DNA of 13,016 nt from Phenylobacterium sp. GTDB lineage: Bacteria; Pseudomonadota; Alphaproteobacteria; Caulobacterales; Caulobacteraceae. Below the pieces are notes generated by a model that saw only the letters and a program-made list of their open reading frames with translations, had not been told where the DNA came from and made no database searches. Location of the stretch: positions 1 through 13,016 of the forward strand of contig JAQGIX010000069.1 in assembly GCA_028290925.1 (NCBI GenBank). The letters run 5' to 3'. This document shows, piece after piece, positions 5,970-12,667 of the stretch; the first letter of the stretch is position 1; each line of letters opens with the position of its first letter. The position numbers and the translations under genes were made by a program.

Positions 5970-6863
5970 ATGTCCCTCCGCGACTTCGGGCTCCTGGTGC
6001 TGGTCTGCCTGGTGTGGGCGTCCAACAACATCGTCTCGAAGTATGTGGTGAGCCACCTTGGATCGCCGCCGCTGTTCTATGCCGCGGTGCGCTTCGGCGT
6101 CGTGGCCCTGGCGACCTTCCCGTGGCTGTTCCCGGCCCCGCGGCCGCGGTGGCGGCTGATCCTCGTGGCCCTGCTGATGGGCGGCGGCAATTTCGCCTTG
6201 CTGTTCATCGGCCTGAAGACCGCGACGCCGTCGGCCGCCGCCGTGGTGGGACAGCTCGGCGTGCCGATCACCACCCTGCTGTCTATCCTCATGCTTGGCG
6301 AGCGCATCCGCTGGCGACGGGCGTTGGGGATCGCGCTGACCCTGGCCGGCGCGCTGACCGTCATGTGGAGCCCCCGCGGCGTCGCCCTCTCGCCGGGCCT
6401 GCTGTTCGTGGTGGGCTCGGCGTTCACCGGCTCGCTGGGCGCGGTGATGATGAAGCAGATGGACGGCGTGAAGCCGCTGCAGTTCCAGGCCTGGGTGGGC
6501 CTGGCCTCGTTCCTGCCCCTGGCGGCGCTCTCGGCCTGGCTGGAGCCCGGCCAGGTGCAGGCCGGGATCTCGGCCGGCTGGCCGTTCCTGGCGGCGGTGC
6601 TCTATTCCGGCCTGGTCGTGTCGGTGGGCGCGCACACGGCCTACTACCTGCTGATCCAGCGCTATGAGGCGAACCTAATCTCGCCGATGACCCTGATGAC
6701 GCCGCTCGCCACCATCGGACTGGGCGTGGCGCTGCTGCACGACCCGTTCGGACCGCGCATGGCGATCGGCACGACCGTGGCGCTGGCCGGCGTGCTGATC
6801 ATCGCCCTGCGGCGCAATCAGGTGGCGCCCCTGCTGCTCGCCATCCGCAACCGCGCCCAGTAA
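5970..6863 (+). CDS. EamA-family (DMT superfamily) transporter
   Basis: This inner-membrane transporter is probably a metabolite exporter of the drug/metabolite transporter superfamily; its substrate cannot be told from sequence. From ATG 5970 it has 297 residues, the usual size, and about ten hydrophobic helices arranged as two EamA repeats. The first repeat covers about 5-135 (LLVLVCLVWASNNIVSKYVV, then FYAAVRF, and LGERIRWRRALGIALTLAGA). The second runs from about 143 to 283 (LLFVVGSAFTGSLGAVMMKQ through AHTAYYLLIQRYEANLISP and GTTVALAGVLIIAL). An in-frame TTG at 5934 would add 12 charged residues before the first helix and is less likely. It follows the dehydrogenase by 48 nt and precedes the amidase by 10 nt, so it may be co-transcribed with both. 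Confidence 0.92.
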   Translation: MSLRDFGLLVLVCLVWASNNIVSKYVVSHLGSPPLFYAAVRFGVVALATFPWLFPAPRPRWRLILVALLMGGGNFALLFIGLKTATPSAAAVVGQLGVPITTLLSILMLGERIRWRRALGIALTLAGALTVMWSPRGVALSPGLLFVVGSAFTGSLGAVMMKQMDGVKPLQFQAWVGLASFLPLAALSAWLEPGQVQAGISAGWPFLAAVLYSGLVVSVGAHTAYYLLIQRYEANLISPMTLMTPLATIGLGVALLHDPFGPRMAIGTTVALAGVLIIALRRNQVAPLLLAIRNRAQ

Positions 6864-6873
6864 AGCTGCGGCC

Positions 6874-7593
6874 ATGGCGTTCATCGAAGCCCCATCCCCC
6901 AACTTCGGCCCGCGCACGGCCCCGCCGTTCATGATCGTGCTGCACTACACCGGCATGCAGGGCGGCGAGGCGGCGCTGGCGCGCCTGCGCGATCCGGCCT
7001 CAGGGGTCTCGGCCCACTATCTGGTCGAAGAGGACGGCCGCGTCTTCCGGCTGGTGGCCGAGGAGCGGCGGGCCTGGCACGCGGGCAAGTCGTCCTGGCG
7101 CGGCGTCACCGACGTGAACACCGCCTCGATCGGCATCGAGATCGTCAATCCCGGCCACGAGTTCGGCTACCGCGACTTCACCGAGGCCCAGGTCGCCGCG
7201 GTGATCGCCCTGGTGGCGGACATCCGCACCCGTTGGCAGGTGGAGGACGTGAACATCGTCGGCCATGCCGACGTGGCCCCGGACCGCAAGGAGGACCCCG
7301 GCGAGCGGTTCCCCTGGAAGCGGCTGGCGGAGGCCGGCCACGGCCTGTGGGTCGACGCCGCCGCCGCGCCCGGCGCGCCACTGGCCGAGGGGGAGGAGAA
7401 CACGGCGGTCTTCGCCCTGCAGGCGGGCTTCACGCGGCTGGGCTACGACAGCGCCCCCACCGGCAAGTTCGACGGGCACACCGCCGCGGTGGTCCGCGCC
7501 TTCCAGCGGCACTGGCGGCCGGAGCGGGTGGACGGGGTCGCCGACGGCGCGACCCGCGCGCGGCTGATCGCATTGCTGCGGGTGATCAGCTGA
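6874..7593 (+). CDS. N-acetylmuramoyl-L-alanine amidase (AmiD/AmpD type) with peptidoglycan-binding domain
   Basis: This zinc amidase cleaves the bond between N-acetylmuramic acid and L-alanine in muropeptides or peptidoglycan. It has 239 residues: an Amidase_2 domain at about 15-150 and a C-terminal peptidoglycan-binding domain (PG_binding_1) at about 175-235 (AVFALQAGFTRLGYD, FDGHTAAVVRAFQRHW). Zinc ligands by comparison with AmpD are H24 (VLHYT), H131 (VGHADVAP) and D141. The catalytic partners E89 (IGIEIVNPG) and K139 (DRKEDPG) are also present, so the enzyme should be active. The domain order is that of E. coli AmiD. I see no signal peptide or lipobox, so it looks cytosolic and would then act in muropeptide recycling. 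A missed upstream start is unlikely because the transporter gene ends 10 nt before. Its stop overlaps the next ATG by one base. Confidence 0.93.
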   Translation: MAFIEAPSPNFGPRTAPPFMIVLHYTGMQGGEAALARLRDPASGVSAHYLVEEDGRVFRLVAEERRAWHAGKSSWRGVTDVNTASIGIEIVNPGHEFGYRDFTEAQVAAVIALVADIRTRWQVEDVNIVGHADVAPDRKEDPGERFPWKRLAEAGHGLWVDAAAAPGAPLAEGEENTAVFALQAGFTRLGYDSAPTGKFDGHTAAVVRAFQRHWRPERVDGVADGATRARLIALLRVIS

Positions 7594-8198
7594 TGCACCC
7601 GGCCGCTTCCTTCCGCGAGACCGACGCGGCGCGGCTGCTGGCGCACCTGGCGGCCCATCCGTTCGCGGCGATCGCCGCCGCGCCGGACGGGCGGCCACGC
7701 GCCGCCCACGCCCCGGTGATCGCCCGCCGGACGCCAGCTGGCCTGGTGCTCGACTTCCACCTGTCGCGGAGCAATGCGCTGACGCCGTTCATCGCCGGCG
7801 GCTTCCGCGCCGTGGCGGTGAGCCTGGCGGCGGAGGCCTATATCAGCCCCGACTGGTACCAGGGCGTCGACCAGGTCCCCGCCTGGAACTATGTCTCCGT
7901 CGAGGCCGAGGGGCCGGTCGCGGCGATGGATGAGGCGGGGCTGATCGCCCTGCTGGACGATCTCGCGGCCCAGGAGGAGGCGCGGCTCGCGCCCAAGCCT
8001 CCCTGGACCCGCGGCAAGATGGGCCCCGGCCGCTTCGAGGCCATGCTGAGCGGCATCCTCGGCGCCCGGATGACCGTCGAGCGGCTGGAGGGGACCACCA
8101 AGCTCTCGCAGAACAAGGATGAGACGGACCGGGCCGGCGTGATCGCTGCGCTCGGCGAGCATCCGATCGCGGTCCGGATGCGGGACCTGAAGCCGTGA
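7593..8198 (+). CDS. PaiB-like FMN-binding split-barrel protein
   Basis: This is a PaiB/FMN-binding negative regulator family protein of 201 residues, the usual length. Members have a flavin-reductase-like split barrel. Bacillus PaiB is described as a repressor of sporulation and protease genes, but the role in proteobacteria is unclear. Visible family marks are F7 with the following leader, AHAPVIARR at about 39-46, SPDWYQGVDQVPAWNYVSVE at 85-104, and the signature TTKLSQNK at 168-175. ATG 7593 overlaps the amidase stop (TGATG), and its own stop overlaps the following GTG (GTGA). It is thus the middle gene of a coupled trio. The pairing with a GNAT gene recalls the Bacillus paiA-paiB pair, in which PaiA is a GNAT acetyltransferase. 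Confidence 0.9.
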   Translation: MHPAASFRETDAARLLAHLAAHPFAAIAAAPDGRPRAAHAPVIARRTPAGLVLDFHLSRSNALTPFIAGGFRAVAVSLAAEAYISPDWYQGVDQVPAWNYVSVEAEGPVAAMDEAGLIALLDDLAAQEEARLAPKPPWTRGKMGPGRFEAMLSGILGARMTVERLEGTTKLSQNKDETDRAGVIAALGEHPIAVRMRDLKP

Positions 8199-8692
8199 CC
8201 GTCGAGATCCGCGGGCTGGGTCCGGACGACGCCGAACCGGTGCTGGCCCTGCACCGCGCCGCCGCGTCCGGCGTCAGCGGCCTGGCCCGCGAGGCCGATG
8301 AGATCGGCCCGGACTACATCGCCCACTTCCTGGCCCACGCCACGATCCGGCTGGGGGCCTTCATCGACGGCGCGCTGGCCGGCGAGATCCACGCCACCCG
8401 CATGGCGCCCCGACAATTCCACCACGTGGTCACCGACCTCACCATCGCCGTCAGCCCGGACGTCCAGGGCCGCGGCGTCGGCGCCGCCCTGTTCGAGGCG
8501 CTGTTCGCCGAGGCCCGGGCGCTGAGGCCGGGCATCGAGCGGGTCGAACTCATGGTCCGCGAAGGCCATACCGGGGCGCTCCGCCTCTATGAGCGGCTGG
8601 GCTTCCGGATCGAGGGGCGATTCCCGCGGCGGGTGCGGCTGCGCGACGGAACGATCGAGACCGACCTCGCCATGGCCAAGTTCCTGGATTGA
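8195..8692 (+). CDS. GNAT-family N-acetyltransferase
   Basis: This GCN5-related acetyltransferase transfers acetyl from acetyl-CoA to an amine; the substrate is unknown. It has 165 residues with the complete fold. The acetyl-CoA loop is DVQGRGVGAALFEALF (Q91-x-x-G-x-G/A), preceded by strand 4 (VTDLTIAVSP). Motif B follows at about 128-137 (ALRLYERLGFRIEGRF), which is typical. The GTG start overlaps the stop of the PaiB-like gene by 4 nt, so expression is probably coupled. The downstream neighbour is rnpB, 31 nt after the stop. The stop codon itself lies in the likely rnpB -35 box. Confidence 0.92.
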   Translation: MTVEIRGLGPDDAEPVLALHRAAASGVSGLAREADEIGPDYIAHFLAHATIRLGAFIDGALAGEIHATRMAPRQFHHVVTDLTIAVSPDVQGRGVGAALFEALFAEARALRPGIERVELMVREGHTGALRLYERLGFRIEGRFPRRVRLRDGTIETDLAMAKFLD

Positions 8693-8717
8693 CCTTTCCG
8701 CGCCGGGTCCCCACTTT
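8689..8717 (+). promoter_or_regulatory. Candidate rnpB promoter
   Basis: TTGACC (8689-8694) matches the -35 consensus at five of six bases. It is followed after exactly 17 nt by CACTTT (8712-8717), a poor -10. The P1 helix of rnpB starts 7 nt later at 8724. The spacing is ideal, but the -10 is weak. The -35 overlaps the stop codon of the acetyltransferase gene. Confidence 0.45.
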
Positions 8718-8723
8718 CCGCGC

Positions 8724-9120
<397 letters not shown>

Positions 9121-9130
9121 ATTTCCTTCG

Positions 9131-9457
9131 CTAGCGGAAGCTCATGTGGAGCTTGAGGCCCAGGAACCGGCCGTGCGGATCGACGCCGTAGGCGGCTGCG
9201 GCCCCGTCGGTCACCGGATTGGGCTGCAGCCCGCAGAGGAAGCCCAGCGAGCCGTCCAGCCTGGTGGCGAACCGCCCCTCGATCGCGGTCTTCGGCATGC
9301 CGAAGTCGCGCGGAGGCTCAGAGCGTGGCGGCGCGGCGACCGTGGGCCCGGCGCCATGGACGGCGTTGCGCAACTGGGCCGCCGTCTGGGTCGCGACCTG
9401 GGCGTGCGCCGCACCCGCGGCCAGGGTGACGGCGGCGATCAGCAGCACGGCCTTCAT
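9131..9457 (-). CDS. Small exported protein of unknown function
   Basis: This protein has 108 residues with a clear Sec signal peptide: MKAVLLIAAVTLAAGAAHA, cut before QVATQ. The mature part is about 89 residues. It has an Ala/Pro-rich first half and a second half, GRFATRLDGSLGFLCGLQPN ... GRFLGLKLHMSFR, with a single Cys and alternating strands. I recognise no domain. The start is well supported: AGGAGG lies 7 nt before the ATG. The gene begins 19 nt after the desaturase stop on the same strand, so the two probably share a transcript. That hints at, but does not prove, an envelope-related role. Confidence 0.8.
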   Translation of the reverse strand: MKAVLLIAAVTLAAGAAHAQVATQTAAQLRNAVHGAGPTVAAPPRSEPPRDFGMPKTAIEGRFATRLDGSLGFLCGLQPNPVTDGAAAAYGVDPHGRFLGLKLHMSFR

Positions 9458-9476
9458 GCGATCGCCTCCTGGGCGC

Positions 9477-10499
9477 TTAAGCCGCCGCCAGCATGACGGG
9501 CCGGGCCTGGCGCTCCTCGCGGAACGAGACCAGCCGGCCGGCCGCCTCGTCCCACAGGGCCAGCCGCACGGCCTTGAACGCCTGCCAAAGGGTGACCCGG
9601 CTCACCGCCTTCAGCTCCGGATGGTCATTCAGCACCTGCGGCAGCCGGTAGAAGGGGATCTTGCTGACCACGTGGTGGACGTGGTGGACGCCGATGTTGG
9701 CGGTGAACCAGCGGAGCACCGGCGGCAGGTCCAGGTGCGAGGAACCCAGCAAGGCCGCATCCTGCGCCTTCCAGGTCTCGTTGCGCGCCCAGTACGCGCC
9801 CTCGAACTGATGCTGGACGTAGAACAGCCAGACGCCGATGGAGGCCGCCCCCAGCACGATCGGCAGGTGCACCAGCAGCACGCCCTTGACCCCGCCCAGC
9901 AGCAGCTGCGGCAGGATGATCAGGGCCAGGCCGAGGGAGTTGGCGATGACGCTGCGCCAGGCCGGCGCCTCGCGCATCAGGCCGATCGGCAGACGGTGCT
10001 GCAGGACGAACATATAGCCGGGGCCGAGGCCGAACATGACCAGCGGGTTGCGGTAGAGCCGGTAGCCCAGCCGGCCGAGCCAGCCCTTGGCCCGATATTC
10101 CTCCACTGTCAGGGTCTCGACGGCGCCGAGCTCGCGGCGGTCGAGGTTGCCGGAGGTGGCGTGGTGGATGGCGTGCGTCCGCCGCCAGTAGCCGTAAGGG
10201 GTCATGGTCAGCACGCCGATCAGCCGCCCGGTCCAGGCGTTGGCGGTGGGCGAGCGGAAGAAGGCGGCGTGGCCGCAGTCGTGCTGGATCATGAACAGCC
10301 GCACAAGGAAGGCGGCGGCCGGCAGGGTGAGCACCACGCCCCACCACCAGCCTTCGCGCACCATCCACAGCGCCGCCGCCCAGAGCGCGAACAGCGGCAG
10401 GGCGGTGATGACGATCTCCAGGATGCTGCGCCGATGGCTCGGGCGTTGATAGGCCGTCAGCCGTTCACGCAAGCCGCGCAGCTCGTCGGAGAGGATCAT
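9477..10499 (-). CDS. Membrane fatty-acid desaturase (DesA / delta-12-like family)
   Basis: This integral-membrane di-iron enzyme introduces a double bond into a fatty acyl chain, using O2 and reduced electron carriers, and thereby tunes membrane fluidity. It has 340 residues. The three histidine boxes are complete: H73DCGH77, H109AIHH113 and H272HVHH276, and a further H230 sits in VQHQFEG. Hydrophobic stretches flank the boxes (about 27-70, 90-102, 183-228), as expected for the family. The regiospecificity cannot be read from sequence; carotenoid- or sphingolipid-modifying relatives are less likely given the box spacing. No good ribosome site precedes ATG 10499. It is the first gene of a two-gene minus-strand unit divergent from mraZ. 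Confidence 0.9.
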   Translation of the reverse strand: MILSDELRGLRERLTAYQRPSHRRSILEIVITALPLFALWAAALWMVREGWWWGVVLTLPAAAFLVRLFMIQHDCGHAAFFRSPTANAWTGRLIGVLTMTPYGYWRRTHAIHHATSGNLDRRELGAVETLTVEEYRAKGWLGRLGYRLYRNPLVMFGLGPGYMFVLQHRLPIGLMREAPAWRSVIANSLGLALIILPQLLLGGVKGVLLVHLPIVLGAASIGVWLFYVQHQFEGAYWARNETWKAQDAALLGSSHLDLPPVLRWFTANIGVHHVHHVVSKIPFYRLPQVLNDHPELKAVSRVTLWQAFKAVRLALWDEAAGRLVSFREERQARPVMLAAA

Positions 10500-10664
10500 C
10501 GCAGAGGGGCCTTAAGGAGGGGGAACACCGCGCGATCTCTACGCGCCGTTTGTGACTTATCTTGGAACGTGGCCGGACGCTTCATCTGATCGGAAATCGG
10601 GGCCCGGTGCGTCCGTAAGCCGCCCGGCCGGGAAGGGTTCCTGCACAGAGTTCGATGTATGTTC

Positions 10665-10673
10665 TGTGGATAA
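10665..10673 (-). promoter_or_regulatory. Perfect DnaA box
   Basis: The minus strand reads TTATCCACA, the consensus high-affinity DnaA box (TTATNCACA), about 210 nt upstream of mraZ. It is the only perfect copy I noticed here and is in AT-rich sequence. DnaA acts as a transcription factor in Caulobacter, including on ftsZ, so control of the division cluster is plausible. A chance match to a 9-mer cannot be excluded. Confidence 0.6.
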
Positions 10674-10683
10674 CTAGTTGGCG

Positions 10684-10691
10684 TTAACCAT
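10684..10691 (+). promoter_or_regulatory. CtrA-like half site TTAACCAT
   Basis: TTAACCAT is a recognised form of the CtrA binding motif in Caulobacter. Here it starts 11 nt after the DnaA box. The full TTAA-N7-TTAA form is not present, so affinity and function are uncertain. Confidence 0.45.
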
Positions 10692-10744
10692 ACTTGGCCA
10701 TCAACGTCTCGTTGGCCCTTGTTTTCATGCGCAATAGTCATCCG

Positions 10745-10749
10745 GAGTC
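10745..10749. promoter_or_regulatory. CcrM methylation site (GAGTC)
   Basis: GAGTC fits GANTC, the site methylated by CcrM in Caulobacterales and sensed by GcrA. It sits 7 nt before the MraZ repeats. A 5-bp match is weak evidence alone; the interest comes from its position in the promoter region. Confidence 0.4.
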
Positions 10750-10755
10750 ATTGTA

Positions 10756-10780
10756 TCCCAATTAATCCCATGATACCCCA
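10756..10780 (-). promoter_or_regulatory. MraZ operator: three TGGGN repeats at 10-bp spacing
   Basis: TCCCA (10756-10760), TCCCA (10766-10770) and CCCCA (10776-10780) lie exactly 10 bp apart. On the minus strand these are TGGGN units separated by 5-nt spacers. This is the arrangement bound by MraZ upstream of its own gene in other bacteria such as E. coli. The site is about 100 nt upstream of mraZ, so negative autoregulation of the division cluster is expected. Confidence 0.82.
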
Positions 10781-10881
10781 GTCACCATTCGCTAACCAAA
10801 CCGGCCCGCGTTGGGGCGCCGTCCGGTTCTAAGGCGGCGGGGCGGCCGGATATCCCGGTCGGTGGGCAGGGGCTGGGCGAG

Positions 10882-11349
10882 ATGTTCCTCTCGACCTTTG
10901 AAAAGCAGTTGGACGCCAAGCGGCGCATCGTCGTGCCGCAGGAGTTCCGCGCCCTGGCTGCGGGCCCGTTCGAGGGCGTGTTCTGCTTCCCCTCCATCGA
11001 GGCCGACTGCATTGAGGGCGGCGGCAAGCCGCTGTTCGACCGCTACCTCGGCGTGATGGAGGAGCTGGAGTTCGGTGATCCCCTGCGCAGCGCGCTCGAG
11101 ACCTCGGTGCTCGGCGGCATGGCCAAGCTCTCCTTCGACACGGCCGGCCGGATCACCCTGCCGGAAACCCTTTGCGACATGTTCGGCCTGACGGATTGGG
11201 TCACCATCGTGGGGCTGGGAGACCGCTTCCAGATCTGGTCCAGGGAAGCCTTCCAGGCGCATCGCGCCGCGCAACGCGAAGCCGCTCGCGACGGTCTCGC
11301 CAGCCTGCGCGCCCAGCAGCGCGCCGCCCGGCTCGGAGCCGCCCCGTGA
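10882..11349 (+). CDS. mraZ: Transcriptional regulator MraZ
   Basis: MraZ is the DNA-binding first gene of the division and cell-wall cluster and represses its own promoter in known cases. It has 155 residues with two SpoVT-AbrB-like half domains. Each carries the family signature: D11AKRRIVVP19 and D86TAGRITLP94. A charged Ala/Arg/Gln-rich tail follows from about 125. The start MFLSTFEKQLDAKRR is typical of the family. The ribosome site (GGGCGAG) is modest. The three TGGGN repeats upstream are its likely operator. Its stop overlaps the probable GTG start of rsmH by 4 nt. Confidence 0.95.
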   Translation: MFLSTFEKQLDAKRRIVVPQEFRALAAGPFEGVFCFPSIEADCIEGGGKPLFDRYLGVMEELEFGDPLRSALETSVLGGMAKLSFDTAGRITLPETLCDMFGLTDWVTIVGLGDRFQIWSREAFQAHRAAQREAARDGLASLRAQQRAARLGAAP

Positions 11350-12281
11350 CGAGCATGCCGCACACTCCCGTGCTGCTCTCCGAAGTCCTCGACGCGCTTT
11401 CGCCTGCTCCCGACAAGACGATCGTCGACGGCACCTTCGGGGCCGGCGGCTACGCGCGCGGCATTCTGGCGACCGGCGCCAAGGTCATCGCCTTCGATCG
11501 CGACCCCTCCGCCCGGCGCTTCGCCGAGGGGCTCGATCCCGACCGCTTCCGCTTCGAGGGTGCGCGGTTCTCGGAGATGGCCGACCTGGTGGGCGCGGCC
11601 GCCGTGGACGGCGTGGCGCTCGACCTCGGGGTCTCCTCCATGCAGCTCGACCAGGCCGAGCGCGGCTTCTCCTTCATGCGCGACGGCCCGCTGGACATGC
11701 GCATGGGCGACGAGGGCCAGACCGCCGCCGACCTGGTCAACATGGCCGATCCCAAGGAGCTGGCGCGGATCTTCTTCGTCTATGGCGAGGAGCGGCAGAG
11801 CCGCCGCATCGCAGCCGCCATCGCGCGCCGCCGGATCGAGCAGCCCTTCAGCCGCACCCTCGAGCTCGCCGAGTTCATCGAGAAGGCGCTGGGCGGGCGC
11901 CGGGGCGCCAAGACCCATCCCGCCACCCGCGCCTTCCAGGGCCTGCGCATCGCCGTCAACGAGGAGCTGTCGGAGCTGGAGGCAGGGCTCGCCGCCGCCG
12001 AGCAGGCTCTGAAGACCGACGGGCGGCTCGCCGTCGTGACCTTCCACTCGCTGGAAGACCGCATCGTGAAGACCTTCCTGGCCGCGCGGGCTGGGCGGAC
12101 CCCGGCCGGCTCGCGGCACGCGCCGCCGAGGCACGCCGGCGCGCCGCCGAGCTTCGAGCTGCTGTTCAACGGCCCGCGGACCGCCTCGGACGCCGAGGTG
12201 GCCGCCAATCCTCGGGCCCGCTCCGCCAAGCTCCGGGCCGCGGTCCGGACCGACGCCCCGGTGTGGAGGGACGCGGCATGA
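11346..12281 (+). CDS. rsmH: 16S rRNA (cytosine-1402-N4) methyltransferase RsmH
   Basis: RsmH (formerly MraW) methylates N4 of C1402 in 16S rRNA using S-adenosylmethionine. From GTG 11346 it has 311 residues. I prefer this start to ATG 11355 because GGAG lies 7 nt upstream of the GTG (16 nt for the ATG), and it gives the GTGA overlap with mraZ. The SAM-binding motif is D28GTFGAGGYARG39, followed by VIAFDRDP (48-54). Other family marks are DLGVSSMQLDQAERGFSF (93-110), HPATRAFQGLRIAVNEEL and TFHSLEDRIVK. The C-terminal stretch after about 255 is Arg/Ala-rich. Its stop overlaps the ftsL ATG. Confidence 0.95.
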   Translation: MTSMPHTPVLLSEVLDALSPAPDKTIVDGTFGAGGYARGILATGAKVIAFDRDPSARRFAEGLDPDRFRFEGARFSEMADLVGAAAVDGVALDLGVSSMQLDQAERGFSFMRDGPLDMRMGDEGQTAADLVNMADPKELARIFFVYGEERQSRRIAAAIARRRIEQPFSRTLELAEFIEKALGGRRGAKTHPATRAFQGLRIAVNEELSELEAGLAAAEQALKTDGRLAVVTFHSLEDRIVKTFLAARAGRTPAGSRHAPPRHAGAPPSFELLFNGPRTASDAEVAANPRARSAKLRAAVRTDAPVWRDAA

Positions 12282-12667
12282 GCCTTATCGGCCGCAGGAT
12301 CCGGGGGTTCCGGCTGGTGGACCTGGTGGCGCTCGGCGTGCTGATGCTGCTGATCCTGGGCGTCTACCTGGCCAAGACCATCGCCGGGCGCGAGCGCGCC
12401 GAGATCGCCTCGGCCGAGCGCCAGATCGGAGCCGAGAAGGCGCGCATCCGCCTGCTCCAGGCGGAGGTGACCCACCTCGAGCAACCCGCCCGCATCGAGC
12501 ACCTCTCCGAGACCTACCTCGGCCTGGGTCCCGTCTCCATCAAGCACGAGGCCAGCCCCGACGTGCTGGGCGACATCGCCCTGCATCCGGCCGCCCCGAG
12601 CCCGAAGGTCGAGCCCGCCGCGACCCCCGCCGCGCCCGCGCCCCAGCTGATGGCGGCCGCGCGATGA
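12278..12667 (+). CDS. ftsL: Cell division protein FtsL
   Basis: FtsL is a bitopic divisome protein that joins FtsB and FtsQ and activates septal wall synthesis by FtsW-FtsI. It has 129 residues: a short basic cytoplasmic tail, one membrane helix at about 14-33 (VDLVALGVLMLLILGVYLAK), a periplasmic coiled coil at about 38-68, and HLSETYLGLGPVSI, conserved in alphaproteobacterial FtsL. A Pro/Ala-rich tail ends the protein. ATG 12278 is preferred to the in-frame GTG 12263: GGAGG lies 8 nt upstream, and the ATGA overlap with rsmH repeats the pattern of the operon. The identification rests on position as well as topology, since FtsL sequences diverge. Confidence 0.88.
   Translation: MSLIGRRIRGFRLVDLVALGVLMLLILGVYLAKTIAGRERAEIASAERQIGAEKARIRLLQAEVTHLEQPARIEHLSETYLGLGPVSIKHEASPDVLGDIALHPAAPSPKVEPAATPAAPAPQLMAAAR

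Larger units (their letters stand above)
10500..10881. promoter_or_regulatory. Regulatory region between the desaturase and the mraZ division cluster
   Basis: This 382-bp region contains no convincing gene. A minus-strand frame (10496-10741) overlaps the desaturase start but has non-coding codon use. The segment 10641-10800 is markedly AT-richer than its flanks and carries, in order, a DnaA box, a TTAACCAT site, a GANTC site and three NCCCA repeats. An inverted repeat CACAGA-N13-TCTGTG (10644-10668) overlaps the DnaA box. A sigma-70-like promoter may lie at about 10710-10738 (TTGGCC, then AATAGT after 15 nt), just before the MraZ repeats. Its match is too poor to call. The 80 nt before mraZ are GC-rich leader. 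Confidence 0.7.

Noticed and set aside
4746..6635. A 629-codon open frame on the minus strand
   Set aside because: It lies antisense to the well-identified dehydrogenase and transporter genes. Its His/Gly/Gln/Arg-rich product has no domain pattern. It is a by-product of high GC at third codon positions.
10496..10741. An 81-codon minus-strand frame whose stop overlaps the desaturase ATG
   Set aside because: The overlap looks like coupling, but codon use is non-coding and the frame runs through the DnaA box and TTAACCAT site. I treat it as chance.
11043..12134. A 363-codon minus-strand frame across mraZ and rsmH
   Set aside because: It is the antisense shadow of two conserved genes in high-GC DNA, with no plausible product.
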